This document shows, one piece after another, positions 8,997 to 17,145 of a stretch of 64,000 bases of DNA. The stretch comes from Paenibacillus sp. FSL K6-0276. Lineage in GTDB: Bacteria > Bacillota > Bacilli > Paenibacillales > Paenibacillaceae. Under the pieces are notes generated by a model. It was not told the DNA's origin. It saw only the letters and a program-made list of their open reading frames with translations, and ran no database searches. The position numbers were made by a program, and so were the translations under genes. Positions within the stretch are counted from its first letter, which is position 1, and the number at the start of each line of letters is the position of its first letter. Location: contig NZ_CP150276.1 of assembly GCF_037977235.1 (NCBI RefSeq), forward strand, positions 4,712,001 through 4,776,000, written 5' to 3'.

Positions 8997-9890
8997 TTAA
9001 AGGTCTTTATGGAAGCCCAAATCCCGCAGAACGCGGTCCTGATTACGCCAGTCTTTTTTCACTTTTACCCATAGCTCTAGAAAAATCTTCGAACCCAAAA
9101 GGTTCTCAATGTCTGTCCGAGCCCGTCTGCCAACCTCTTTCAGCAGCGCACCTTGTTTGCCGATGATTATTCCCTTCTGAGAATCACGTTCAACAAAAAT
9201 AACGGCAGACACATGCACCACTCCATTTGGCTCAACCCTCATATCTTCGATAGCCACGGCAATGGAATGCGGCACTTCTTCGCGCGTCAAATGCAGAATC
9301 TTCTCACGGATTAGTTCTGCGCACACAAATTGCTCTGGGTGATCCGTAATTTGATCTTCTGGGTAGTATTGTGGACCTTCCGGCAAGTACTTGGCGACTT
9401 GCTCTAATAACGTGTTAACATTGCTACCCATCTTAGCAGAAATCGGAATGATTTCAGCAAAATTATGCAGCTTGTTATACTCAGCCATAAGTGGGAGCAA
9501 TGCTTCCGGCTCTATTTTATCAATCTTGTTAAGCACAAGAATAACTGGAGTCTTCAGACCATTCAATTGCTCTGCAATGTAACGGTCTCCACCGCCCAAA
9601 CCGTCTGCAGCGTCCACAAGGAACAACACGGCCTCAACTTCACCCAGCGTACTCATTGCTGTTTGGTTCATGTAATCGCCTAGCTTGGACTGTCTTTTAT
9701 GAATACCTGGTGTGTCCAGGAACACGATTTGTGAATTATTTGTTGTATAGACACCATGGATTTTGTTTCTGGTTGTCTGTGGCTTATCCGACATGATTGC
9801 TATCTTCTGTCCAATAACCTGGTTCATGAGTGTCGATTTGCCTACGTTCGGTCTGCCGATAATTGCGACAAAGCCTGATTTGAATTTCAT
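8997..9890 (-). CDS. era: GTPase Era
   Basis: Essential GTPase that binds the 3' end of 16S rRNA and helps assemble the 30S subunit. G1 is GRPNVGKST (residues 12-20), G3 is DTPGIH and G4 is NKID. The C-terminal KH RNA-binding domain carries IIGKQGALLKEVGRRAR. The 297-residue length is normal and the start follows GGAAGGAAGATAAT. Cdd normally lies closely upstream of era; here about 710 nt of hairpin-rich non-coding DNA separates them, so era may need its own promoter. Confidence 0.97.
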   Translation of the reverse strand: MKFKSGFVAIIGRPNVGKSTLMNQVIGQKIAIMSDKPQTTRNKIHGVYTTNNSQIVFLDTPGIHKRQSKLGDYMNQTAMSTLGEVEAVLFLVDAADGLGGGDRYIAEQLNGLKTPVILVLNKIDKIEPEALLPLMAEYNKLHNFAEIIPISAKMGSNVNTLLEQVAKYLPEGPQYYPEDQITDHPEQFVCAELIREKILHLTREEVPHSIAVAIEDMRVEPNGVVHVSAVIFVERDSQKGIIIGKQGALLKEVGRRARTDIENLLGSKIFLELWVKVKKDWRNQDRVLRDLGFHKDL

Positions 9891-9970
9891 ATTATCTTCC
9901 TTCCATACTTTCCTTCTAGTTCAATCTTTTTCGATACTTATTTTAAAGACTTATTTAAAAGCTTTTTTCG

Positions 9971-10004
9971 ATCCCCCTAAATCCCCCTTAGCCAAGGGGG
10001 ACCC
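9971..10004. repeat. C-rich hairpin (CCCCCTT / AAGGGGG)
   Basis: Two near-identical C tracts (CCCCCTAAAT, then CCCCCTTAG) are followed by CCAAGGGGGACC. This gives a stable CCCCCTT / AAGGGGG stem within C-rich DNA unlike the neighbours. From general knowledge, similar motifs are scattered in intergenic DNA of many bacteria; no function is assigned. Confidence 0.6.
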
Positions 10005-10313
10005 CAAGGGCCCCCGCCCTCTGGACACCCGGAAATGGGCGTACCTGCAACGTTCGGCGGGATTAGAGGGACGATCGTGCATGAGCGCTTTCATCCCCTA
10101 TTGGGGACACGCTTCACTGTGGCTTGTTTTACACGGCTCGCTTGGAGCTCGCCGTGGATAAAGAACGCTGAGATGAGTGGCGATTGGCTGTGTTACAAGT
10201 AACTTTACGTGCTTAGAATCGCTAGCGGCTTTGCCGCGGCGCTTACGTCGTAGTGTTACTCTAATAACACTCAGTTTGCACCAGTTTAGCCTACCTTGGA
10301 AGAGCTGGAACAC
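10005..10313. other. Non-coding gap between era and cdd, hairpin-rich
   Basis: No convincing gene is visible on either strand; the open frames here have no recognisable protein and poor starts. Several inverted repeats occur: CACGGC..GCCGTG near 10131-10157, GCTAGCGGCTTTGCCGC near 10221, and AGTGTTA..TAACACT near 10250-10272. Composition is more GC-rich than the flanks. It could be the remnant of a mobile element, but no transposase trace or clear terminal repeat is seen. Confidence 0.5.
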
Positions 10314-10503
10314 TTTTAATTGTATTTTGTACAGTTAATTCGACTTAGAGCTATGTCTTTGGTGTTTTAGTTGTATTCTGTGCAATTAAATTCTGTCTTA
10401 AGAGCCAGATATGGATTAAAACAAGAAATTAATTGTACTTTCTACAACTAAACATAGATTAGTGTGAAATCGGGGCGATTTAACTGTACATTGTGCAATT
10501 AAA
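10314..10503. repeat. Array of four short hairpins (TTAAYTGTA type)
   Basis: Four imperfect palindromes of 23-26 nt start near 10314, 10365, 10429 and 10479, spaced 50-64 nt apart. Each pairs a version of TTAAYTGTA with TACARTTAA around a 4-5 nt loop. The sequence between copies is not conserved. They lie between era and cdd and match no known regulator site that I recognise. Confidence 0.75.
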
Positions 10504-10601
10504 GCAGCCACCTTCGTCTATCTGCAAACGAAGTTTCCAAATGACGAATCATTAGTGAGCGCATGATTTGTCTTTAAACAGGCATTAAACCAAACGCTCA
10601 T

Positions 10602-11021
10602 TTATTCAGGAGCTTGTCCTTGCTTTAGATCTACCGGACCGAAAGCTCCTGGGAGTAAATCTCCCACCGTAGTCTCAACGATATCACCCTTCATGTTCCC
10701 AAGGATAACCTTCATGTCGGGTGAACACAACTCAATCATAACTTGGCGGCATACACCGCAAGGTGATACGGGACCATCAGAATCGGCAACAACGGCGATT
10801 GCCTTGAAAGAACCGATAGCATGACCGTCGGCGATAGCACGGAATAAAGCGGTCCGCTCCGCACAATTGGTTGGGCCAAAAGCAGCATTTTCTACATTAC
10901 AACCGTGATGAATATGACCATCCTGATCAAGGAGGGCGGCTCCAACTCCGAATCGGGAGTAAGGAATATATGCCTTAGCACGTGCTTTAATCGCTTCTTG
11001 CATAAGAAGAGCGGAATCCAT
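10602..11021 (-). CDS. cdd: Cytidine deaminase
   Basis: Converts cytidine and deoxycytidine to uridine and deoxyuridine in pyrimidine salvage. The tetrameric zinc-enzyme signature is complete: the CAE motif with zinc ligand C53 and catalytic E55, and PCGVC with C88 and C91. The 139-residue length is typical. The start ATG at 11021 follows AGGAGG by 8 nt. Immediately 5' of that site lie four tandem copies of a roughly 64-nt repeat, the same element found before prmA. The gene keeps its Bacillales position between dgkA and era, although era is unusually far away. Confidence 0.97.
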   Translation of the reverse strand: MDSALLMQEAIKARAKAYIPYSRFGVGAALLDQDGHIHHGCNVENAAFGPTNCAERTALFRAIADGHAIGSFKAIAVVADSDGPVSPCGVCRQVMIELCSPDMKVILGNMKGDIVETTVGDLLPGAFGPVDLKQGQAPE

Positions 11022-11038
11022 ATTTGGGTCCTCCTAAA

Positions 11039-11285
11039 GTTTTGTATAGCGTTACATCGTGGAATTACTTCGTACAAAACTCACTTCGAAAGCATCCACT
11101 TAGTTTTGTTAGCATTACTTCATAGAATTTTCTTCGTACAAAACTCGCTTCGGAAGCATCCACTTAGTTTTGTTAGCATTACTTCATAGAATTTTCTTCG
11201 TACAAAACTACTTCGGAAGCATCCACTTAGTTTTGTTAGCGTCATCATGGAATTACTTCGTACAAAACTTGCTTCCTAAACATCC
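11039..11285 (-). repeat. Four tandem leader repeats upstream of cdd
   Basis: Units of 63-64 nt begin, on the plus strand, at AGTTTTGT near 11038, 11102, 11165 and 11229. In the gene sense each reads GTTTTGTACGAAG...GCTAACAAAAC, so AGTTTTGT can pair with ACAAAACT, and a GCTTCCGAAGC mini-palindrome occurs between units. The last unit runs straight into TTTAGGAGG, the cdd ribosome binding site. The two middle units are nearly identical; the outer ones have diverged. Confidence 0.9.
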
Positions 11286-11294
11286 AGTAATCAA

Positions 11295-11327
11295 AGAGGC
11301 GGAATCGCAAAACGCGGGTCCGCCTCT
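11295..11327 (-). terminator. Hairpin after dgkA
   Basis: A perfect 9-bp stem (AGAGGCGGA / TCCGCCTCT) lies 25 nt after the dgkA stop, followed on the minus strand by TTTGATT. The short U run suggests weak termination upstream of the cdd leader. Confidence 0.6.
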
Positions 11328-11351
11328 CCCCTGAAATGAATTGTACCCTGA

Positions 11352-11747
11352 TTATGACATAAGTCCGCTAATCCAGTCCATCACAGGGTGGTAAAAAACA
11401 TAGACCCCTACTAAGACAGCAAACACCGCCGTTAGAAGCACAGCTCCCGCGGCGGTATCTTTTGCTCTCTTAGCCAGTGGATGAATCTCCGGCGAGATCA
11501 AATCTACCGTCGCTTCAATTGCCGTATTGAGCAGCTCGGCGGTTAGAACAAGCGTAATTGAGAAGAGCAACAACATCCAACTAGCCAGTGGAAGTCTGAA
11601 CACAGCAGCGGCAACAAGTACAACCACAGCCAAACAGCAATGCACCTTCATGTTAAGCTCGGATTTGAATGCCGACACGATGCCTTGCGATGCAAACCGA
11701 AAAGAGTGCCAGAACTTCTTGTGTCCTACCGCCGTGTTCTTCACCAT
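11352..11747 (-). CDS. dgkA: Diacylglycerol/undecaprenol kinase family protein
   Basis: Small integral membrane kinase of the DgkA family. In Gram-positive bacteria characterised members phosphorylate undecaprenol to recycle the cell-wall lipid carrier; the substrate here is inferred from that. The conserved ELLNTAIEATVDL and AKRAKDTAAGAVLL motifs are present, with three hydrophobic segments in 131 residues, the usual size. The start overlaps the ybeY stop as TAATG, implying translational coupling. The gene order ybeY-dgkA-cdd is standard. Confidence 0.94.
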   Translation of the reverse strand: MVKNTAVGHKKFWHSFRFASQGIVSAFKSELNMKVHCCLAVVVLVAAAVFRLPLASWMLLLFSITLVLTAELLNTAIEATVDLISPEIHPLAKRAKDTAAGAVLLTAVFAVLVGVYVFYHPVMDWISGLMS

Positions 11748-12244
11748 TAGCGAGTCAACCCAACCTGAGCTAGTACCTTCTCTTGCTTGGACATCATCTC
11801 TGCCTCTGAGGCTTCATCCTGATGATCGTAACCTAACAAGTGCAGAAATCCGTGCACAAAGAGGAAACCAAGCTCACGCTCTAGCGAATGACCATATTCT
11901 TGCGCTTGCTCCTGAGCACGAGTTACGGAAATGATTATATCTCCCAGTACATCCGGAACATCTTCAAGCGCTTCGCCTTCTTGTACTTCGTATATAATGT
12001 CCAGCTCGTCCTCTCCGCTTTCATTCATCGCAAAAGAAAGTACGTCCGTCGGACGGTCAATTCCACGGTATTCCAAGTTCAACTCATGAATACGAGCATT
12101 ATCGACAAAAGTAAGCGCAACCTCTCCCTGATCGATCCCTTCCGCTTCACCTGCTTTTTGCAAAATGCTCTCCAGCAGTGCTATGAGATCGTCCTTTATC
12201 TCGTATTCTTCTTGCTCGTTATCCCAAACGATCTCTAAACTCAT
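11747..12244 (-). CDS. ybeY: Endoribonuclease YbeY, rRNA maturation factor
   Basis: Metal-dependent RNase needed for 16S rRNA 3' end maturation and ribosome quality control. The UPF0054 signature HGFLHLLGYDH gives the three metal-binding histidines H131, H135 and H141; the substrate-binding arginine region is RGIDRPTDVLSF. The length is 165 residues. It overlaps yqfF upstream by 4 nt (ATGA) and dgkA downstream by 1 nt. With era in the same string, it forms part of a ribosome-maturation group. Confidence 0.96.
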   Translation of the reverse strand: MSLEIVWDNEQEEYEIKDDLIALLESILQKAGEAEGIDQGEVALTFVDNARIHELNLEYRGIDRPTDVLSFAMNESGEDELDIIYEVQEGEALEDVPDVLGDIIISVTRAQEQAQEYGHSLERELGFLFVHGFLHLLGYDHQDEASEAEMMSKQEKVLAQVGLTR

Positions 12245-14496
12245 GGGTTAGCTACCCCTTCCTCTTTTTTCGGCTTACGCACATCTTCTGGGTATTCGAT
12301 CCGTGAATGGAAAATTCCCATGACCGTTTCTTTCAGCGTCCGTGCAATAATGTCCAATTCTTTAATCGTTAAATCACATTCGTCAAACTGATGATCATCC
12401 AGTCGACTTTTAATAATTTTCTCAATCATCGTCTCAACCTGCAGAACAGTTGGTTTGCGCAAGGATCGCACCGCAGCTTCAACACTGTCGGCGATTCCGA
12501 CAACGGCCGATTCCTTCGACTGAGCTTTCGGGCCAGGGTAACGGAAATCTTCCTCTGTAAAATCAGGCTCGACACCTTTTTCTTCCGCCAGCTTCAGTGC
12601 CTTATGGTAAAAATAATGCAGGAACGTAGTTCCATGATGCTGCTCGGCGATATCACGAATCGGTTTAGGCAGCTTATATTCTCGTTGCATCTCCACCCCA
12701 TCGCGGGCGTGGGCCACAATGATAGATTTACTAAGCTTCGGTTCAATAGAGTCATGTGGGTTTTCCATATTATTCTGATTCTCAATAAAATAAAACGGAC
12801 GTTTTGTTTTGCCAATATCATGATAATACGATCCTACCCGGCACAATAGGCCGTCTGCTCCAATCGCTTCTGCGGCAGCCTCTGACAGGTTACCTACCAT
12901 TACGCTATGGTGATAGGTTCCTGGTGTTTCCGTAAGAAGCTTGCGCAATAATGGATGGTTCGGATTAGACAACTCTACCAGCTTCAGGGCAGATAGAATG
13001 CCAAAGGTAGCTTCAAAGAAAGGCATCAGACCAATCACAAGCACTGCAGTCAAAAGTCCACTCGCAAAAGCAAAACCAACGGCATACAGCGTGCTTACAT
13101 CTTTCCATTCACCACCAGCTAAGAGGGTCAGCATAAAGACGGTCACACAACCAAAAAGGGATACCATAATCCCACCTTTTAATAATGTGGAGCGCTGGCC
13201 AGCACGATGAGTGGCAAAAATAGCCACATAACAAACAACAATTGAAAAGAAACCAAAGGTGAAATCAAACACCGAATTCTGCTGAACATTCAAAATGATA
13301 CTGGCGAGTATACTGATCAGAATAGAACAGAAATACGCTAATGTCATATCCAGAAGCATGGTAATCAGCATAGCACCAATGGCTACTGGAGCCAGATACC
13401 CGAGATAGGAATGGACATCGGTCTGCAAAATTGCGGTCAACCGCATGGTGATGATCGTAATAACAAATACAAGCACCAGCATCAATAACTGGGAGTTATT
13501 ATACTTAAAGCCCGAGGTTCCTCCCGAGTAACGAATAAACACCATCAGACCCGCGGAGAGCATGGTAGCAAGTAGCAGCAAACCAACCTGAGGCCAATAG
13601 TTGACCTCGTTGCTGAGCAGGCCATTCTCATCCAAAAGGGCGTACAGCTCAGGAGTGATTTTTTGCCCTTTAGCGACGAGGACTTCCCCTTGCTCAATGA
13701 ACACATCAGGCGTGTTCTCACGAGCCTGCACCTTCGCTTCCTTCGTTGCATCTTCGTCATAGAACTTGTTACTTGTAATAACCAACCTCACTAATTCCTG
13801 CACAACCTCACGCGCCGTGCGCTGACTCAGAGAACTGATACTGACCTGCTCCGCCACTTTGGCGCGCGCAGTCTGAGCGTCCGTGATCTGATCGTTCATC
13901 AGCCTAGTCACAATATCACGAGCAACAGGCTTCATTTCGATAATGTCCTGAGAGGTCAGTCGCGGAATTTTAATGTAAGTCTCATCCGGAATGACATAGG
14001 TCTGCTCTTTTATGACAGATTGCATTTCATCCAACAGATGATCGGAATAACTGCCACCGCCCCGATTTGAGGCTATGAAATTCAAAATAAAATCATTTGC
14101 TCTCTGAGGGATCTCATCACGATAAATACCAGTCTTATCGCTTTGCGAAATCAGGTCATCCTGATTGAGGCGATCAATCCGGTCCAGCAGCGAAGTCACA
14201 AGATTATCAGCCCTCATCGGGATGATCTTGTATTTTAGATCCACTCTCTCAGCAGCTTCTTCCGCTGCCTTCAGCGTTGCCTTCTTGTCCAAAATTTGCT
14301 TAGGCGCAGTAATCTCCTTCGCGCTGAGCGTATTCTCTTTAATATCATACCGTTTAGGCAGCAAATCTGGCGACAAGCTAAAGTAGAACACAAGTCCGAG
14401 TAACAGGAAAAGAGCATAGCGTGTCACCGCGCTATACTTCCATCCGTTGTTCGTATATACAAATTCACTTAATTTAGATGGTTGCTTTGAAGCCAT
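12241..14496 (-). CDS. pgpH: 7TM-HD family phosphohydrolase (YqfF/PgpH)
   Basis: Membrane-bound HD-domain phosphodiesterase. PgpH proteins of this family hydrolyse cyclic di-AMP; I infer the same role here. Residues 1-45 hold a first membrane helix, and residues 45-300 form the extracytoplasmic 7TMR-HDED domain. About seven helices follow between 303 and 500, then the cytoplasmic HD domain with HH at 529-530, the HD pair at 559-560 and the following GKTKRP. Length 751 is normal. It starts 14 nt after phoH and overlaps ybeY by 4 nt. Confidence 0.95.
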   Translation of the reverse strand: MASKQPSKLSEFVYTNNGWKYSAVTRYALFLLLGLVFYFSLSPDLLPKRYDIKENTLSAKEITAPKQILDKKATLKAAEEAAERVDLKYKIIPMRADNLVTSLLDRIDRLNQDDLISQSDKTGIYRDEIPQRANDFILNFIASNRGGGSYSDHLLDEMQSVIKEQTYVIPDETYIKIPRLTSQDIIEMKPVARDIVTRLMNDQITDAQTARAKVAEQVSISSLSQRTAREVVQELVRLVITSNKFYDEDATKEAKVQARENTPDVFIEQGEVLVAKGQKITPELYALLDENGLLSNEVNYWPQVGLLLLATMLSAGLMVFIRYSGGTSGFKYNNSQLLMLVLVFVITIITMRLTAILQTDVHSYLGYLAPVAIGAMLITMLLDMTLAYFCSILISILASIILNVQQNSVFDFTFGFFSIVVCYVAIFATHRAGQRSTLLKGGIMVSLFGCVTVFMLTLLAGGEWKDVSTLYAVGFAFASGLLTAVLVIGLMPFFEATFGILSALKLVELSNPNHPLLRKLLTETPGTYHHSVMVGNLSEAAAEAIGADGLLCRVGSYYHDIGKTKRPFYFIENQNNMENPHDSIEPKLSKSIIVAHARDGVEMQREYKLPKPIRDIAEQHHGTTFLHYFYHKALKLAEEKGVEPDFTEEDFRYPGPKAQSKESAVVGIADSVEAAVRSLRKPTVLQVETMIEKIIKSRLDDHQFDECDLTIKELDIIARTLKETVMGIFHSRIEYPEDVRKPKKEEGVANP

Positions 14497-14510
14497 GAAG
14501 ACAATCCCCT

Positions 14511-15482
14511 TTATTGGAGGTTTTCGGCAGAGCGGTCATAGGCAACGATAATTTTCTGCACCAGGGAATGCCGTACTACATCCTGCTCCGCAAAATAGAC
14601 AAAGCCAAGTTCTTCTATGCCGGATAAAATCGCTTTGGCCTCAATCAAACCGGATTTCTTGCCGCGAGGCAGGTCAATCTGGGTAACGTCACCCGTAATC
14701 ACCATTTTGGACCCGAAGCCGAGTCGAGTCAGGAACATTTTCATTTGCTCAGGTGTAGTATTCTGTGCTTCATCAAGGATGATAAATGAATCATCCAGCG
14801 TACGTCCCCGCATATAAGCGAGCGGAGCAATTTCAATTAATCCCCGTTCAAGTGCCTTAGCAACCTGATCGGGCCCCATAACGTCGTATAAGGCATCATA
14901 TAACGGACGGAGGTACGGATCTACCTTTTCTTGCAAATCCCCTGGAAGGAACCCTAGACTCTCTCCTGCTTCTACTGCGGGGCGCGTAAGAACGATACGC
15001 TTAACAGAACCTTCTTTTAGTGCCGTAACTGCAAGCACTACTGCCAAGTAGGTCTTACCCGTTCCAGCAGGACCGATTCCGAATACAATATCACGCTTCT
15101 TGATCGTTGTCACATAATGCTTCTGGCCAATCGTTTTGACACGAATAGGCTTTCCACGAAAAGTAGTTGTAATTTCTCCCTTGAACAAATCGAGCAATTG
15201 ATCGACTCGAAAGTCTTTCGCCAGCTCCACAGCGTACTGCACGTCACGTTCAGTAAGTATGTAACCACTCCGAATGAGGGACAGCAGCACATTAAACAAT
15301 TGTCCCAGCATGTCTACTTCCCGCTCCGCACCACGTATCGTTAACTCTGCTTCGCGGGAATCAATAATAGCGGGAATTTCACTCTCGATGATTTTTAGGA
15401 ATCCATCCTGCGGGCCGAACAGCGATTGCGCTTCTCCCGCATTTTGCAAAATTATACGAATGCTTGCAGTCTGTTCTGACAA
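14511..15482 (-). CDS. phoH: PhoH family ATPase
   Basis: Cytoplasmic P-loop ATPase of the PhoH family; proposed roles lie in RNA metabolism, but the biochemical function is unsettled. Walker A is GPAGTGKT (residues 137-144), Walker B is FIILDEAQ, and the following NTTPEQMKMFLTR block is typical. Residues 1-110 form the less conserved N-terminal part. The start is TTG at 15482 behind GGAG. The family order yqfD-phoH-yqfF-ybeY is kept. Confidence 0.96.
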   Translation of the reverse strand: MSEQTASIRIILQNAGEAQSLFGPQDGFLKIIESEIPAIIDSREAELTIRGAEREVDMLGQLFNVLLSLIRSGYILTERDVQYAVELAKDFRVDQLLDLFKGEITTTFRGKPIRVKTIGQKHYVTTIKKRDIVFGIGPAGTGKTYLAVVLAVTALKEGSVKRIVLTRPAVEAGESLGFLPGDLQEKVDPYLRPLYDALYDVMGPDQVAKALERGLIEIAPLAYMRGRTLDDSFIILDEAQNTTPEQMKMFLTRLGFGSKMVITGDVTQIDLPRGKKSGLIEAKAILSGIEELGFVYFAEQDVVRHSLVQKIIVAYDRSAENLQ

Positions 15483-15497
15483 GTAGCCTCATTCTCC

Positions 15498-16679
15498 TCA
15501 ATTGTTTACTATTGGCAGTTCTACGGAAATTTTCTCTTCTACTTCAAAGATCACTTTCATATAAACTTTACCATTCTCTTTCTTCTCATGCAAAACTTTT
15601 TGACTTTTGACGACGCTATCAACGCCATAACGCGCCAAAATATCATTCTTCGCTCGCTCTATTCCCTTTTCAAATCCAGCTTCAGGAGTCAAAGTGTCGC
15701 TCGTTTCACTAATCTCCAATTCTTTCTCAGTCATTAGGCCCAGCGGCAACTTAATGGACCGCCAGGACAGCGGATCATGCTCAGTGAGCGTCCGAGAATT
15801 CTCGAATGGAGATTCGCCATAACCCCACAGCTGAATGGCCCATTTACCAAGAACGAGATAGGTCCGATCCTTTCGCTCCCCTGTATAAGAGCTGTTCGTT
15901 GTTTTTAGAGGCACTTCAATATTGTATTCATGCCACACTAGACCCTTAACCTCACCTTTGGCTACCACATACTGAACATTATCATCGTCACCCAGAGCAC
16001 CCGAAATCAGGATATCTCCTTTTTTAACCCGCGAGTTACGCGCTACAACCGGTCTGCCCTGCTCCGCATATATTTCAGTTACCACCGCATCTGTTCTGCT
16101 AATCAAATGCCGCTGGCTAAGTAAAGGTTTGATATCTGGCTGTTTAGACTCCACAACTTGGATTTTAATGCTCGTCCCCGTCCGCTGCAGCCCTATCCAT
16201 GAAGCACCCGGTAATTGGGCTAGGAGCCCCTTGGAGAGCTTGTCCGGCTCATCTAGACGCCATATCCATTGAAAAGGGTACACCCCCTCCTGGCGAGCAG
16301 CAGCCAATATATCCTCGGAGGCAATCTTTTCATTTCCCTCGACTCTGATGCTCCATACCATCGTAGATAACATAAAGAGCGTAATCCCAAACAGCAGTAT
16401 TCCTATGCCAAAAAATTTACGTTTCCACAGCCGCGCCATTAGAAATGGCAGTCCACTTCTACCTGTAACGTGCATACGACAGCCTGTCTTCTTTAAAATC
16501 GGACGGAGGACATAAAAATCATCTAGAAGCAGCTTAAGGGAAGCGCCGCCCTCAGCGGGCCTCACATCCCAAATCACTATACCTGCTTCTGAAATGAAAT
16601 TAATGAATCTCTCCACCTGAGGTCCCGTCACATGCAGCGTAACGGAACCCCGCAGTGTTGACAGAGGTGGTTCCTTCAT
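15498..16679 (-). CDS. yqfD: Sporulation protein YqfD
   Basis: Stage IV sporulation family protein; in Bacillus subtilis yqfC and yqfD are expressed in the mother cell under sigma-E and are needed for efficient spore formation. The 393-residue protein has a cytoplasmic N-terminal part, one transmembrane helix near residues 90-110 (FFGIGILLFGITLFMLSTMV) and a large extracytoplasmic region beginning with WSIRVEGNEKI, a POTRA-like motif. Its start overlaps the yqfC stop (ATGA), so the two are coupled. Confidence 0.94.
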   Translation of the reverse strand: MKEPPLSTLRGSVTLHVTGPQVERFINFISEAGIVIWDVRPAEGGASLKLLLDDFYVLRPILKKTGCRMHVTGRSGLPFLMARLWKRKFFGIGILLFGITLFMLSTMVWSIRVEGNEKIASEDILAAARQEGVYPFQWIWRLDEPDKLSKGLLAQLPGASWIGLQRTGTSIKIQVVESKQPDIKPLLSQRHLISRTDAVVTEIYAEQGRPVVARNSRVKKGDILISGALGDDDNVQYVVAKGEVKGLVWHEYNIEVPLKTTNSSYTGERKDRTYLVLGKWAIQLWGYGESPFENSRTLTEHDPLSWRSIKLPLGLMTEKELEISETSDTLTPEAGFEKGIERAKNDILARYGVDSVVKSQKVLHEKKENGKVYMKVIFEVEEKISVELPIVNN

Positions 16680-16969
16680 GATTTCCCCTCGCTTTCTTTA
16701 TATCTGATCTCCCCGATAATGCCTTCTACCGCCAGTTCCTGGCCAAGAATATTGCGGATGACAAGATCTTCGCCAGTGATTTCAAGCGATCCTTTAGCTA
16801 ACGCGAGCTTAAGCTGGCCTGAGGAGAAATGCAGCACGCCGCGATGGTTCTCGATATACAGTTCCTTATTGCCGATCAGGGTGATCCGGGGCATTTCCTG
16901 TAGTAAATCCTGTGGTAGATCCAGCACCCCGTTTGTCCATCCCCGCAGCCTGCGGCCAATACGGGTCAT
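16676..16969 (-). CDS. yqfC: Sporulation protein YqfC
   Basis: Short sporulation protein (97 residues) that accompanies YqfD. The longer open frame back to 17203 is not used here: the YqfC family begins near MTRIGRRLRGW, and the ATG at 16969 is preceded by GGAAGGGGG. Conserved features are LDLPQDLLQEMPRITLIG and the repetitive strand-rich C-terminus (ENHRGVLHF, SGQLKLAL, GSLEITG). A candidate sigma-E-type promoter lies 33-61 nt upstream. Overlap with yqfD by 4 nt supports joint translation. Confidence 0.92.
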   Translation of the reverse strand: MTRIGRRLRGWTNGVLDLPQDLLQEMPRITLIGNKELYIENHRGVLHFSSGQLKLALAKGSLEITGEDLVIRNILGQELAVEGIIGEIRYKESEGKS

Positions 16970-17001
16970 AAGTAGACGTTCCCCCTTCCTGCCTTCTGTA
17001 C

Positions 17002-17030
17002 ACCTTATGCGGCAACGCTTTTGTTTATGA
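17002..17030 (-). promoter_or_regulatory. Candidate sigma-E-type promoter of yqfCD
   Basis: On the minus strand TCATAAA (17024-17030) is followed after 14 nt by CATAAGGT (17002-17009). This partly fits the mother-cell sigma-E pattern KMATATT - 13-15 nt - CATACANT. Spacing and place are right and the downstream genes belong to the known regulon, but the -10 element deviates at two positions. Confidence 0.4.
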
Positions 17031-17145
17031 GAAGAAGTAACAAAGGAGAACCTTTCAGGTATGAAAAAATGCCAAAAATGCCTTGGCTTCCTATCGTAAA
17101 GATAAGAAAGCAAAGGCTTAATCTTGAGTTCTAAAATAGCACGCA

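Noticed and set aside
9763..10161. Plus-strand 132-residue frame across the era start
   Set aside because: It spans era antisense sequence and the C-rich hairpin; the protein has no coherent features.
10098..10313. Minus-strand 71-residue frame between era and cdd
   Set aside because: No plausible ribosome binding site, odd composition, and it runs through several palindromes.
11039..11285. Possible CRISPR array
   Set aside because: The 63-64 nt units are contiguous and similar along their whole length, with no short invariant repeat separating unique spacers, and no cas gene is nearby.
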